From an uncultured Mycoplasma sp. (GTDB lineage: Bacteria > Bacillota_I > Bacilli_A > RF39 > UBA660): 15,712 nucleotides of DNA. The stretch is from the NCBI GenBank assembly GCA_947565485.1, contig CANOGG010000003.1, positions 1-15,712 of the forward strand, read 5' to 3'. Of the stretch, positions 1 to 7,278 are shown in pieces (the stretch's first letter is position 1; each line of letters opens with the position of its first letter). The position numbers and the translations under genes were made by a program. Below the pieces are notes generated by a model. It was given only the letters and a program-made list of their open reading frames with translations, was not told the origin of the DNA and made no database searches.

Positions 1-266
1 GCGCTATCGTAAGCAAGCTTCGCAAACTAATTCCTCGCCAGATGTTTGAATTACCCATCCAAGCGAGTATCGGCTCTAAAGTAATCGCTCGCGAAACAAT
101 TAGTGCAATGCGTAAAAACGTTCTAGCTAAATGTTACGGTGGTGATATCTCGCGAAAGCGTAAACTATTAGAAAAACAAAAAGAGGGTAAAAAGCGTATG
201 AAAATGGTCGGTTCTGTTGAAGTACCAAGTGAAGTTTTCTTAAGTGTTCTAAGTGGGGAGGAATAA
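1..266 (+). CDS. lepA: Elongation factor 4 (LepA), C-terminal end
   Basis: Partial gene, open at the left edge; the reading frame begins at base 3 and runs to TAA at 264-266, giving the last 87 residues. LepA is a ribosome-bound translational GTPase that back-translocates or remodels stalled ribosomes. The visible part is the diagnostic C-terminal domain, which contacts the peptidyl-transferase centre and A-site tRNA. Its hallmarks are [35 protein letters not shown] and the basic run [10 protein letters not shown], followed by GSVEVP near the end. The GTPase domains lie outside the window. The stop is 3 bases before the next ATG, and the ribosome-binding site of that gene (GGGGAGG) lies inside the lepA end, so the two are almost certainly co-transcribed. 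Confidence 0.97.
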   Translation, partial: AIVSKLRKLIPRQMFELPIQASIGSKVIARETISAMRKNVLAKCYGGDISRKRKLLEKQKEGKKRMKMVGSVEVPSEVFLSVLSGEE

Positions 267-269
267 AAT

Positions 270-731
270 ATGTTAAGTAAATATGAATTAGTCGAATATA
301 TTGCCCAAGATGAGGGTCACACTATTGCCGAGGCTGCCGAACATTTTAAAGTTTCAACTTCAACTATCCAAAAAACTTTAGCCAAAGTTCGTAAAAAAGA
401 TGCTCCTGATTATAGTGAATATCTTGCTGCTAAACTAAAACTTGCTCAAGAAAAAGTCTCTCTTCGCGGTCATAAAAAAGGTGGCACAAATGGTAAACGC
501 GGTCGTAATCTAAGTGATGAAGATATTAAACTCTATATCGAAGCCTATTTATCCGGCCAAACTCTTCGTTCTTTATCCGACTTAAGTGGCATTCCTGTAT
601 CCACCTTATCCGACTACATTAATAGTACCACCGACCCTGAACTTAAACAAAGAATAGCTGAATACAACCAAGACCATAACCGCATTATTATCGATTTTGA
701 AGCCTTTCGAGGAGACCCATGGAAAAGATAG
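270..731 (+). CDS. Tandem SpoIIID-like helix-turn-helix DNA-binding protein
   Basis: A 153-residue, basic, soluble protein with two helix-turn-helix units. The first is at about residues 17-38 (AEAAEHFKVSTSTIQKTL) and the second at about 97-118 (RSLSDLSGIPVSTLSDYI). Each is followed by an acidic/polar helix and then a basic R-G segment (LRGHKKGG...GKRGR at 65-79; AFRGDPWKR at the end). That order, HTH with V-S-x-S-T then helix then basic tail, resembles the 93-residue sporulation regulator SpoIIID, so the protein looks like two SpoIIID-type units in tandem. This is my alignment by eye. The family and the sporulation role are inferences, supported by gpr and spoIID in the same window. The start ATG has GGGGAGG upstream within lepA. 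The 3' end overlaps the hemW start by 13 bases (different frames), so the two are translationally linked. In B. subtilis the lepA-hemW-hrcA block has no regulator between lepA and hemW. Confidence 0.75.
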   Translation: MLSKYELVEYIAQDEGHTIAEAAEHFKVSTSTIQKTLAKVRKKDAPDYSEYLAAKLKLAQEKVSLRGHKKGGTNGKRGRNLSDEDIKLYIEAYLSGQTLRSLSDLSGIPVSTLSDYINSTTDPELKQRIAEYNQDHNRIIIDFEAFRGDPWKR

Positions 732-1810
732 GTGCCGTCTATATCCATATTCCTTTTTGCAATAGCATCTGTTCTTACTGTGACTTTTGTAAAGTAGTTT
801 ATAACGATGACTGGATAACTCCCTATTTAAAAATGCTCGAATCTGAAATCGATAATAACTATTTAGGCGAAGAACTAACTACTCTCTATATTGGCGGTGG
901 CTCACCATCATGCTTAAATAATACTTAACTAAAAGCTTTATTTAAATTTCTCTACAAATTTAAAAAATGTCCCTAAATTTAATTTACTTTTTAATTTAAT
1001 ATAAACGAATTATAAGAAGAAAAATTAAAACTTCTCTATGCGGGTGGGATCAATCGTCTTAGTATTGGTATCGAATCCTTTAACGAAGAAAAATTAAAAT
1101 TTATGAACCGTGAGGGGGATTTCAAAGACACTAAACAAAAAATCGCTCTTGCTCGTAAAATCGGGTTTAAAAATATCAATCTCGACTTAATGTATGCTAT
1201 ACCTGGCGAAAATACTAAAATCTTGAAAAAAGATTTAGAATTGATATTAAAGCTAAAACCTGAACACATAAGTACTTATAGTCTTATTATTGAAAAGAAT
1301 ACTTTAGTTGGTTTAAATAAAATCAAACCCATCGAAGAAGAACGAGATTTAAAAATGTATCAAACCATCTGTAAAACCTTAAAAAAAGCCGGTTACAATC
1401 ATTACGAAGTCTCTAATTTTGCGAAAACTGGCTTCGAATCTAAACATAATTTAACGTATTGGAATAATGAAGAATACTATGGTTTTGGCGTTGGTGCTAG
1501 TGGCTATGTCGCCGCTGTTCGTTATGAAAATACTAAAAGTCTCACTAATTATTTAAAAGGTAATATTATCAGTTCCAAAGCTTTAATGAGTAAAGTCGAT
1601 AATATGGAAAATGAGCTAATCTTAGGTTTTCGCAAAACAGCTGGTCTTAATCTTGAACATTTTTATGATAAATTTGGCGAGAACATGCAAAACATTTTTC
1701 CTATCAAACCTCTTGTCAAAAATGGCGACTTAATCTATAAAAATGGTTATATTTATATCAACCCTGATAAACTATATGTTATGAACGAAATTTTAATCAA
1801 ACTCATTTAG
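719..1810 (+). pseudogene. hemW: HemW radical SAM family gene interrupted by five in-frame TAA codons
   Basis: HemW (the former HemN-like 'oxygen-independent coproporphyrinogen oxidase') is a radical SAM heme chaperone. The first piece (719-928) has the 4Fe-4S motif CNSICSYC (CxxxCxxC) and the SAM-binding GGGSPS. The second piece (intact from about 1016 to 1810) has NRLSIGIESF, GFKNINLDLMYAIPG, YEVSNFAKTG, the GFGVGASGY motif and a HemW-type C-terminus. Both pieces are in the same frame with no net shift, but TAA occurs at 926, 974, 980, 992 and 1013. The residues around the stops still read like HemW (LKALFKFL, FTF, NINEL, EEKLKLL). At 980 and 992 the family typically has Glu, so GAA to TAA is the simplest change. 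ATG 1103 lacks a ribosome-binding site and lies after conserved sequence, so the second piece is not a credible independent gene. ATG 719 has GAGGAGA upstream. Either real decay or sequence error; family identity is secure. Confidence 0.88.
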
Positions 1811-1832
1811 AAAAGCATAAACTTTTCTTTTT
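1811..1832 (+). terminator. Weak intrinsic terminator after hemW
   Basis: Immediately after the hemW stop, AAAAG and CTTTT can pair around the loop CATAAA, followed by C and seven T. The 5-bp stem has only one G-C pair, so termination may be inefficient. The T run may also belong to a decayed signal-peptide region of the next gene. Confidence 0.35.
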
Positions 1833-1859
1833 TTGTTAACACTAATACTGGTGAATTTT

Positions 1860-2255
1860 ATGTTAAAAGACTTAGAAATTTTAAATGGTGAGCTAAGCCT
1901 CGAATTTAATTCTTTAAATACTATTTATACGATTGATGTTTCTAGTGATACCACAAAACTCGAACTTGAATATATAGCGTCTCCTGGTACAGAAATATCC
2001 ATCATCGGTAATAATCTAACTAACCCCTTAAATGAAGTTGTTATCACTGTCTTTAATGATGAAGAAAGCATGAGTTATTATCTTTATGTTTATAAAGAGG
2101 AAAGTAGCGAGGTATCACCTGACCTTAGTAGTGGTACTGCTCTAAATATTGCTACTAACTCCAAAATCTTTAATTATGCTGTGCCCGTTATTTCCTCTGT
2201 TTGTTTTTTAACAATTCTGCTCCTATTTACTTTCTTATTTCACAAAAGAGGGTAG
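1860..2255 (+). CDS. Small cadherin-like beta-sandwich protein with C-terminal membrane anchor
   Basis: From ATG 1860 the product is 131 residues. About residues 1-82 resemble a 'cadherin-like beta-sandwich' domain, an immunoglobulin-like fold found in Gram-positive surface proteins: LKDLEILNG, then a LEFNSLNTIYTIDV strand pair, and a closing YYLYVYKE strand. A polar linker follows, then one hydrophobic segment (about 107-127) and a basic end FHKRG. The family points to an extracellular domain held by a C-terminal anchor; ligand and role are unknown. ATG 1860 is preferred because GGTGA lies 5 bases upstream, but then there is no signal peptide. An in-frame TTG at 1833 would add a short hydrophobic stretch (LTLILVNF) without basic residues or a ribosome-binding site. 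The frame stays open only back to a TAA at 1818. The N-terminus may therefore be damaged. Confidence 0.65.
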   Translation: MLKDLEILNGELSLEFNSLNTIYTIDVSSDTTKLELEYIASPGTEISIIGNNLTNPLNEVVITVFNDEESMSYYLYVYKEESSEVSPDLSSGTALNIATNSKIFNYAVPVISSVCFLTILLLFTFLFHKRG

Positions 2256-2285
2256 TTTAAAATAAAAAATAATTTTATTCCTAAT

Positions 2286-2309
2286 ATCACTAATCTGTGA
2301 TTTTTTTTA
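2286..2309 (+). terminator. Intrinsic terminator after cadherin-like gene
   Basis: ATCAC and GTGAT pair around the loop TAATCT, followed by a run of eight T, 30 bases after the stop codon of the upstream gene. Confidence 0.7.
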
Positions 2310-2326
2310 TCTAGAGCCAAAAAAAT

Positions 2327-2346
2327 GTCAAATTTGCGTCAAATTT
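2327..2346. repeat. Direct/inverted GTCAAATTT repeat
   Basis: GTCAAATTT occurs at 2327-2335 and again at 2338-2346. The same bases also form an inverted repeat, AAATTTG-CGT-CAAATTT, at 2330-2346. It is the size and shape of a dimeric repressor operator, but no bound factor can be named. It lies between the terminator of the preceding gene and the palindromic array ahead of comEA. Confidence 0.5.
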
Positions 2347-2374
2347 AAAATTTTTTTCAAATACAGTTTTTTAT

Positions 2375-2459
2375 AAATCTGCTAGCAGATTTTAACAAAT
2401 TTGCTAAGCAGATTTTACTATTTCTGCTTAGCAGATTTTAACAAATCTGTTTTTTTGAC
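2375..2459. repeat. Tandem 22-23 bp palindromic repeat array upstream of comEA
   Basis: Three and a half tandem copies start at 2375 (22 bp), 2397 (23 bp), 2420 (23 bp) and 2443 (partial). The core is AAATCTGCT-AGCAGATTT. Copy 1 is a perfect 18-bp palindrome; copies 2 and 3 have a central extra base and one or a few substitutions. All share GCTnAGCAGATTTTA. Copy centres are spaced 22.5-23 bp. The last half-copy pairs with the end of copy 3 (CAGATTT-TAAC-AAATCTG) and is followed by seven T, and these T bases run into the comEA -35 box. It could be a regulator-binding array, a terminator/attenuator stack that insulates comEA from upstream transcription, or both. Confidence 0.8.
2432..2456 (+). 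terminator. Intrinsic terminator at end of repeat array
   Basis: CAGATTT (2432-2438) and AAATCTG (2443-2449) form a perfect 7-bp stem with a TAAC loop, followed directly by T7 (2450-2456). It would stop readthrough from the left just before the comEA promoter. Confidence 0.65.
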
Positions 2460-2483
2460 TAAAACTAAATAATTTGCTACAAT
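2455..2483 (+). promoter_or_regulatory. Sigma-A promoter of comEA/comEC
   Basis: TTGACT (2455-2460), a 17-bp spacer and TACAAT (2478-2483). The expected start is near 2490, giving a very short leader that carries GGAAAGGAGG ahead of the ATG at 2507. The -35 box overlaps the T run of the preceding terminator, so anything bound to the repeat array would sit next to RNA polymerase. Confidence 0.8.
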
Positions 2484-2506
2484 TTCCCCGGAAAGGAGGA
2501 AGTATT

Positions 2507-3301
2507 ATGCAAGATATTATGTTTTATGTCAAAAAGTATGGCAAAGATTTTTTCATTATTATTTTATTACTAATCATCATGGCTTTAATAATTTATAAGA
2601 ACTATATCCAAGATAATTCTGAGTCTGATGCTATTTCTAACGAAATTAGTATTGTTAGTCCAAGTGAAGTAAAAGAAGAATTACCCCCTGTCACTACTGA
2701 AGAATATCTAAACGTCGACTTAAAAGGTGCCATTACTAATCCTGGCGTTTATAAGTTAAAAAAGGACTCCATTATCAATGATGCTATTAATACCGCTGGT
2801 GGTTTTACTAAAAATGCCTACACAGCCAGTATTAATTTAAGTAAAAAAGTCTCTGACGAAATGGTTATTTTCATTTATACTAAAGATGAGATTAAAAAAT
2901 TTACTAATAACAACTCTAATATCTATAACCAAGATGAAATAACTAACACTTGTCCTACAACTAGTTATGATATTACTGAATGTATTACTAAAAAAAGTAG
3001 CATTATTGAAAAAGTCGAAATTAGTACTAATGATAAATTTAGCAATAGCAATACCACTACTGATAAAACAGATACTAACCCAACTCCAGATAAGAGTGAA
3101 GATTCAAAAAAAATCGTTAATATCAATACCGCCACGGAAACCGAACTAACTTCTCTAAGCGGCATTGGTGCTTCTAAAGCTAAAGTTATTATTGAGTATC
3201 GTACCACTAATGGTCCTTTTAAAACCATTAATGATATTCTGAATGTTAAAGGCATAGGTGAATCAATTTTTGCAAAGATTAAAGATTATATTACAGTCTA
3301 A
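2507..3301 (+). CDS. comEA: Competence protein ComEA (membrane DNA receptor)
   Basis: A 264-residue protein that binds double-stranded DNA at the outer face of the membrane during natural transformation and passes it to ComEC. Features in order: one N-terminal membrane anchor (about 14-34, FFIIILLLIIMALIIY); an SLBB-type domain at about 65-125 (VDLKGAITNPGVYKL...INDAINTAGG); a long Asn/Thr/Ser/Lys-rich linker of about 70 residues with two Cys; and a C-terminal helix-hairpin-helix pair (VNINTATETELTSLSGIG and NVKGIGESIFAKI), the DNA-binding module. The length is ordinary for ComEA; the linker is long. The start at ATG 2507 follows a near-perfect AGGAGG. comEC begins inside its 3' end, so the two are coupled. 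The ComEB deaminase that sits between them in B. subtilis is absent here. Confidence 0.95.
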   Translation: MQDIMFYVKKYGKDFFIIILLLIIMALIIYKNYIQDNSESDAISNEISIVSPSEVKEELPPVTTEEYLNVDLKGAITNPGVYKLKKDSIINDAINTAGGFTKNAYTASINLSKKVSDEMVIFIYTKDEIKKFTNNNSNIYNQDEITNTCPTTSYDITECITKKSSIIEKVEISTNDKFSNSNTTTDKTDTNPTPDKSEDSKKIVNINTATETELTSLSGIGASKAKVIIEYRTTNGPFKTINDILNVKGIGESIFAKIKDYITV

Positions 3302-5345
3302 AATATTTCTTGTTCTAAGTCTCATAATTCTAATTAGTTATAGCTTTTTCTTCACGCAAGTTCTTAAGTACCATTCAAAATATTCTCCAAATACTACAGC
3401 TATTGAAGGTTATATCTTAAATTATAACCTTGATGGCGACAAACTAAGCTTTTTACTCTCTGGCCGCGAAAAAGTCCAAGCAACATACTATTTTAAATCC
3501 CAAGAAGAAAAAGAAGCTTATCAAAAAAAGTTTAAATTAGGACTTAGCGTTAAACTTGATGGAACCTTAAACGAACCCTCTAAAAATACTATCCCGAATA
3601 CTTTTAATTATAAAGAGTATCTCTATCATCAAAAGATATTTTATACGTTTAGTGCCTCAAACATCACTATAATTAAAGAACCAGTAAATGCTCTCTATCG
3701 TATCAAAAATGCCATTAGAAAGCGAGCTACTAATTTTAAAATAGTCTCTCCCTATATGCAAGCTTTTATTTTAGGCGACAAGAAAAACATTGATTCCGAA
3801 GTTTATAGTAATTTTCAGAATAATGGCGTCACTCATCTTTTTGCCGTCTCAGGTATGCATGTCAGTTTCCTAGTTTTAGCCCTTGCTAAACTTCTAACAA
3901 AAATCCATCTTAAAGAAAAGAACCAAAACCTCATTATCATCATCTTCTTATGCTTTTACATGTTTCTAGTTGGCTTTAGTGCCTCCGTCGTCCGTGCAAG
4001 CCTCCTCTACATCTTCTTACTTATCAATAAGAAAACCAAACTAAATCTCCCCAGTTTTATAGTTCTCTATATTTTACTATTTCTTTTAATATTAATAAAC
4101 CCTTTTTATATTTATGACTTAGGCTTCATCTATTCTTTCCTAACATCCTTTGGCCTAATAATATTCTCCGAAAAAATTACTGGTAACTATCTTAAAAGTT
4201 TATTTATGACCAGTCTAATTGCCTTTTTAATTAGTCTTCCCATAACATTACTAAACTTTTACGAATTTAATCTCTTAACAGTATTTAATAATATCATCAT
4301 CGTTCCTTTAGTAAGCCTCGTTCTTTTTCCTCTAACTCTAATTACCTTTTTTATTCCCATTATAGAACCCATTTTAGGTTTAGGCTTTAATCTTTTAGAG
4401 TTACTCAATAATTTTTGTAATAATCTAAGTATAATGATTGTTGTTCCCAAAATAAATATTTTATTCATTCTAATCTATTATAGCTTAATCTATCTCATCT
4501 ATCATAAAGGCTTCAAACATTGTCTCTATCTTTTAAGTTTAATATTAATTACCCAAACTCTACCTAAGTTTGATTATAATTCCTATATCTATTATCTCGA
4601 TGTTGGCCAAGGTGATAGCACTCTTATCATCAGCTCTAACAGGAAAGATACCATTTTAATTGATACTGGTGGCAAAATAACTTATGCTAAAGAAGAATGG
4701 CAAAAGCGCAATGCAGAATTTAATCTTGGAACTAACATAACAAGTTTTCTAAAAAGTCTCGGTATATCTAAACTTGATTTACTTATTTGTACTCATGGCG
4801 ACCTCGACCATGTTGGCTATGCAAGTACTATTCTAAAAGAAATTAAAGTAAAAAATGTTATGCTAAACAATAACCACCTTAATTCTTATGAACATGATAT
4901 ATTACAAAAAACTGGTAATTCTCTTAAAAATAAATATCGTGGTAATAATTTATCAATCCAAAATTTAAATAACACTATAGATGACGACGAAAATACGAGC
5001 TCTCTAGTCTTATATACCGTTATTTCCCGTCACAAGTTTTTATTTATGGGTGATGCTAGTATTGCCACCGAAAAAAATATTCTCCAATACTATAATTTGT
5101 CAAATATCGCTGTTTTAAAAGTCGGTCATCATGGTTCTAAAACTAGCTCTTGCCCTGAATTTATAAATCATACTACACCTAAATACTCTATAATATCAGC
5201 AGGCCGTAACAATCGCTTTAACCATCCGCATCAAGAAACTCTAACAAATCTCCAAAATTCCCAAATATTAAGAACCGACCAAGAGGGGAGTATTGTCTTT
5301 AAAATTACCGAAAATAAGTTAAAAGTTAAAACATATCCCCCATAA
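3270..5345 (+). CDS. comEC: Competence protein ComEC (DNA uptake channel)
   Basis: A polytopic membrane protein of about 690 residues. ComEC forms the channel that brings single-stranded DNA into the cell, and its metallo-beta-lactamase-like domain is thought to degrade the other strand. Order: N-terminal membrane helices around a soluble OB-like DUF4131 region; the Competence core with NNGVTHLFAVSGMHVSF and many hydrophobic helices (about residues 165-430); then the beta-lactamase-like domain with YLDVGQGDSTLI (about 441) and the metal motif THGDLDHVG (about 507, HxDxDH), plus LKVGHHGSKTS near the end. TTG 3270 is chosen as start because AGGTGA sits 8 bases upstream; GTG 3258 in the same frame is the alternative, with a weaker site. 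It overlaps the comEA end in a different frame. Confidence 0.93.
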   Translation: MQRLKIILQSKIFLVLSLIILISYSFFFTQVLKYHSKYSPNTTAIEGYILNYNLDGDKLSFLLSGREKVQATYYFKSQEEKEAYQKKFKLGLSVKLDGTLNEPSKNTIPNTFNYKEYLYHQKIFYTFSASNITIIKEPVNALYRIKNAIRKRATNFKIVSPYMQAFILGDKKNIDSEVYSNFQNNGVTHLFAVSGMHVSFLVLALAKLLTKIHLKEKNQNLIIIIFLCFYMFLVGFSASVVRASLLYIFLLINKKTKLNLPSFIVLYILLFLLILINPFYIYDLGFIYSFLTSFGLIIFSEKITGNYLKSLFMTSLIAFLISLPITLLNFYEFNLLTVFNNIIIVPLVSLVLFPLTLITFFIPIIEPILGLGFNLLELLNNFCNNLSIMIVVPKINILFILIYYSLIYLIYHKGFKHCLYLLSLILITQTLPKFDYNSYIYYLDVGQGDSTLIISSNRKDTILIDTGGKITYAKEEWQKRNAEFNLGTNITSFLKSLGISKLDLLICTHGDLDHVGYASTILKEIKVKNVMLNNNHLNSYEHDILQKTGNSLKNKYRGNNLSIQNLNNTIDDDENTSSLVLYTVISRHKFLFMGDASIATEKNILQYYNLSNIAVLKVGHHGSKTSSCPEFINHTTPKYSIISAGRNNRFNHPHQETLTNLQNSQILRTDQEGSIVFKITENKLKVKTYPP

Positions 5346-5360
5346 AAAGAAAGGAACAAT

Positions 5361-6253
5361 ATGAATTACTATAATGAAATAAAACATGAATTATAAACAA
5401 TGAAATTAATAAAATAGTAAAAGAATTTAGTAAAAATCGATATGAAGTAGAAACTTACCTAAATGTTGGAAAAATGTTGCATGAAGCTGGTAAACATTAT
5501 GGTGATAATATAATTAAAGAATATTCTAAAAAATTAACCAAAGAAATAGGTATAAAATATAGCGTAATATATTTATTTGATATGCGAAAGTTATATTTAT
5601 TTTCAAAAGTGCACCCAGTGGATGCACAATTAACAATGTCTCACTACAGATTACTTTTTCCCTTGAAAAATACTTTTGCAATAAATTATTATATAAACCA
5701 AACAATTAAAAGAAATCTTGGAAAAAGAGAGTTAGCATTCATCATAAAAAATGATGAATATGAAAGATTATCAGAGGAAACTAAATATAAATTAAAAACT
5801 GAAAAAGAAGTCCTAATAAAAGATTTAATTAAAAATCCAATTATCATTAAAAATAAACATAAAAATGAAATAACAACTGAAAAAGTATTACAAAAATTAA
5901 TTTTAGAAGATATTCCTTCTTTCTTAAAAGAATTAGGAACGGGTTTCTCATTTATTGAAAATGAATATAAAATAAAAATAGGAAATAGCTATAATTACAT
6001 TGATATTCTTTTATATAATATTAAATATAAATGCTATGTAGTGGTCGAATTAAAAGTAACAGAGTTAAAAAAAGAGCATATCGGTCAAATCGAAACCTAT
6101 ATGAATTATATTGAAAAAAATATGAGAACTCCTACCGATGAAAAAACAATAGGCATCATAATTGTAAAGAAAAATAACAAATATATTATGGAATATTGCA
6201 CTGACCCTAGAATAGTAGCTAAAAGTTATAAACTAATTTCTAACTATGAGTAA
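5361..6253 (+). pseudogene. DUF1016/YhcG-family PDDEXK nuclease gene with one-base frameshift
   Basis: The gene starts at ATG 5361 behind AAAGGA, reads MNYYNEIKHEL and meets TAA at 5394. If one A is restored near 5392 (TTATA to TTAATA), it continues as INNEINKIVKEFSKN and joins the long frame that ends at 6253, giving about 297 residues. The long frame contains the DUF1016 N-terminal helical region (NVGKMLHEAGKHYG, MSHYRLLFPL, LGKRELAFII) and a C-terminal PDDEXK nuclease fold with YIDILLY and VVVELKVTELKKEHIGQ (D and ExK catalytic residues present). Family members are putative nucleases often found near restriction or mobile elements; the substrate is unproven. An internal ATG at 5474 could restart translation but omits about 36 conserved residues. 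Codons differ from the neighbours (mostly A/T-ending, few C-ending), suggesting import into the comEC-holA junction. Confidence 0.82.
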
Positions 6254-6310
6254 AAATATTGCCAAATTAAATTTTTCTTCTCGATTATATATATCTTTTT
6301 TGCAATTTAA

Positions 6311-6319
6311 TGTTATAAT
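6311..6319 (+). promoter_or_regulatory. Extended -10 promoter of holA
   Basis: TGTTATAAT is a perfect extended -10 (TGn-TATAAT) with no good -35. Transcription would begin around 6325-6327, so the holA message has a leader of about ten bases or none. Confidence 0.6.
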
Positions 6320-6335
6320 ATAAAATGTGGTAGTT

Positions 6336-7277
6336 ATGAAAATATATTTAATAAATGGTGAAAGCTATTTGCTTATTAATGAAAAAATCGGCGAAATAGT
6401 TAAAAACAGTAAAAATATTTCTGTTTTTGACTTAAATAATTCCTCTATAGAAGAAGTAATACTAGAGGCAGGTTATTTCTCGATGTTTGACGAAGAAAAA
6501 TATGTCGTTATCAAAAATGCTAATTTTTTTGGCTCTGGCAAAATAAAAGACCATGACCTAGAATTGCTAATCAATTATTGTCATAATCCTAATGAATTAT
6601 CTACTCTAATTTTTATTTGTAATGAAAAGATAGATGCCAGAAAAAAAATCACAAAACTAATTAAAGAAGAGTATTCTTTAATTACTATTCCTAACTTAAA
6701 AGCCTATGAAATCGAAAATCGCGTTGCCACCCACTTCCAAAAATTAAATTATAAAATCGACCCCGAAACTATCAAATATATCGTTAGTAATAGTCTAAAT
6801 AACTATGATATGGTGATGATGGAAGTCGAAAAAATAATCTTATATTACAATGAACCAAGCTATATCAAATATAGCGATGTCTTAAACATTGTCTCAAAAT
6901 CTCTAAATACTAATAATTTTCTCTTTGTCGACGCTTTAGTTGATAACGATTTGAAAAAAAGTTTAGAATTATTCCAAGACTTAAAATTAATGAAAGTGGA
7001 ACCAACTGTTTTATTATCTCTAATTGCTCGTGATTTTCGTATCATGTTTAACATCAAGACATTAACGAATGAAGGCAAACGTGAATATGAAATGATGAAT
7101 GAACTAGGCCTTATGGACTGGCAGCTAGACAAATACTTAAAAAAAATATTTCCCTATAAAACACAAGAACTTGAAAGTATTCTAATAAAGCTCTCTGAAT
7201 TAGACTTGAATATTAAAAGTGGTAAAATAGACCGTTTTATGGGCTTAGAACTATTTATTTTAGACATCTGTGAATAA
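6336..7277 (+). CDS. holA: DNA polymerase III delta subunit
   Basis: A 313-residue clamp-loader delta subunit, which opens the beta sliding clamp during replication. It begins MKIYLINGESYLL, the family's typical N-terminus. A P-loop-like AAA+ domain I lacking a true Walker A follows, then the regions YEIENRVATHFQKLNYKID, NYDMVMMEVEKIILY, and the C-terminal collar-type helices FRIMFNIKTL and IKSGKIDRFMGLELFIL. The length fits the YqeN/HolA family. ATG 6336 gives the canonical start; GTG 6327 in frame is possible. The ribosome-binding site is poor (GTGG) and the extended -10 is so close that translation may be leaderless. In B. subtilis holA follows comEC closely, and here the DUF1016 gene separates them. 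The rpsT gene that usually follows is missing. Confidence 0.94.
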   Translation: MKIYLINGESYLLINEKIGEIVKNSKNISVFDLNNSSIEEVILEAGYFSMFDEEKYVVIKNANFFGSGKIKDHDLELLINYCHNPNELSTLIFICNEKIDARKKITKLIKEEYSLITIPNLKAYEIENRVATHFQKLNYKIDPETIKYIVSNSLNNYDMVMMEVEKIILYYNEPSYIKYSDVLNIVSKSLNTNNFLFVDALVDNDLKKSLELFQDLKLMKVEPTVLLSLIARDFRIMFNIKTLTNEGKREYEMMNELGLMDWQLDKYLKKIFPYKTQELESILIKLSELDLNIKSGKIDRFMGLELFILDICE

Positions 7278-7278
7278 A

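Noticed and set aside
926..1015. TAA reassigned to glutamate in this organism
   Set aside because: TAA ends many intact genes here (lepA, comEA, comEC, holA, trxA and others), and no other gene contains internal TAA, so genome-wide recoding is excluded.
1103..1810. Independent gene starting at ATG 1103
   Set aside because: Conserved HemW sequence continues in the same frame upstream of this ATG, no ribosome-binding site precedes it, and the product would lack the radical SAM cluster motif.
1836..1846. Shared AACACTAAT element upstream of the cadherin-like gene and spoIID as a mother-cell sigma -10
   Set aside because: ACTAAT is common in this AT-rich sequence, the spacing would place the transcription start inside the ribosome-binding site, and no consistent -35 was found.
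2375..2459. CRISPR array
   Set aside because: The repeats are 22-23 bp, adjacent with no unique spacers, and no cas genes are in the window.
2965..3255. Minus-strand open frame inside comEA
   Set aside because: It lies opposite the low-complexity linker and HhH region of comEA, has no ribosome-binding site, and its composition is explained by the sense strand.
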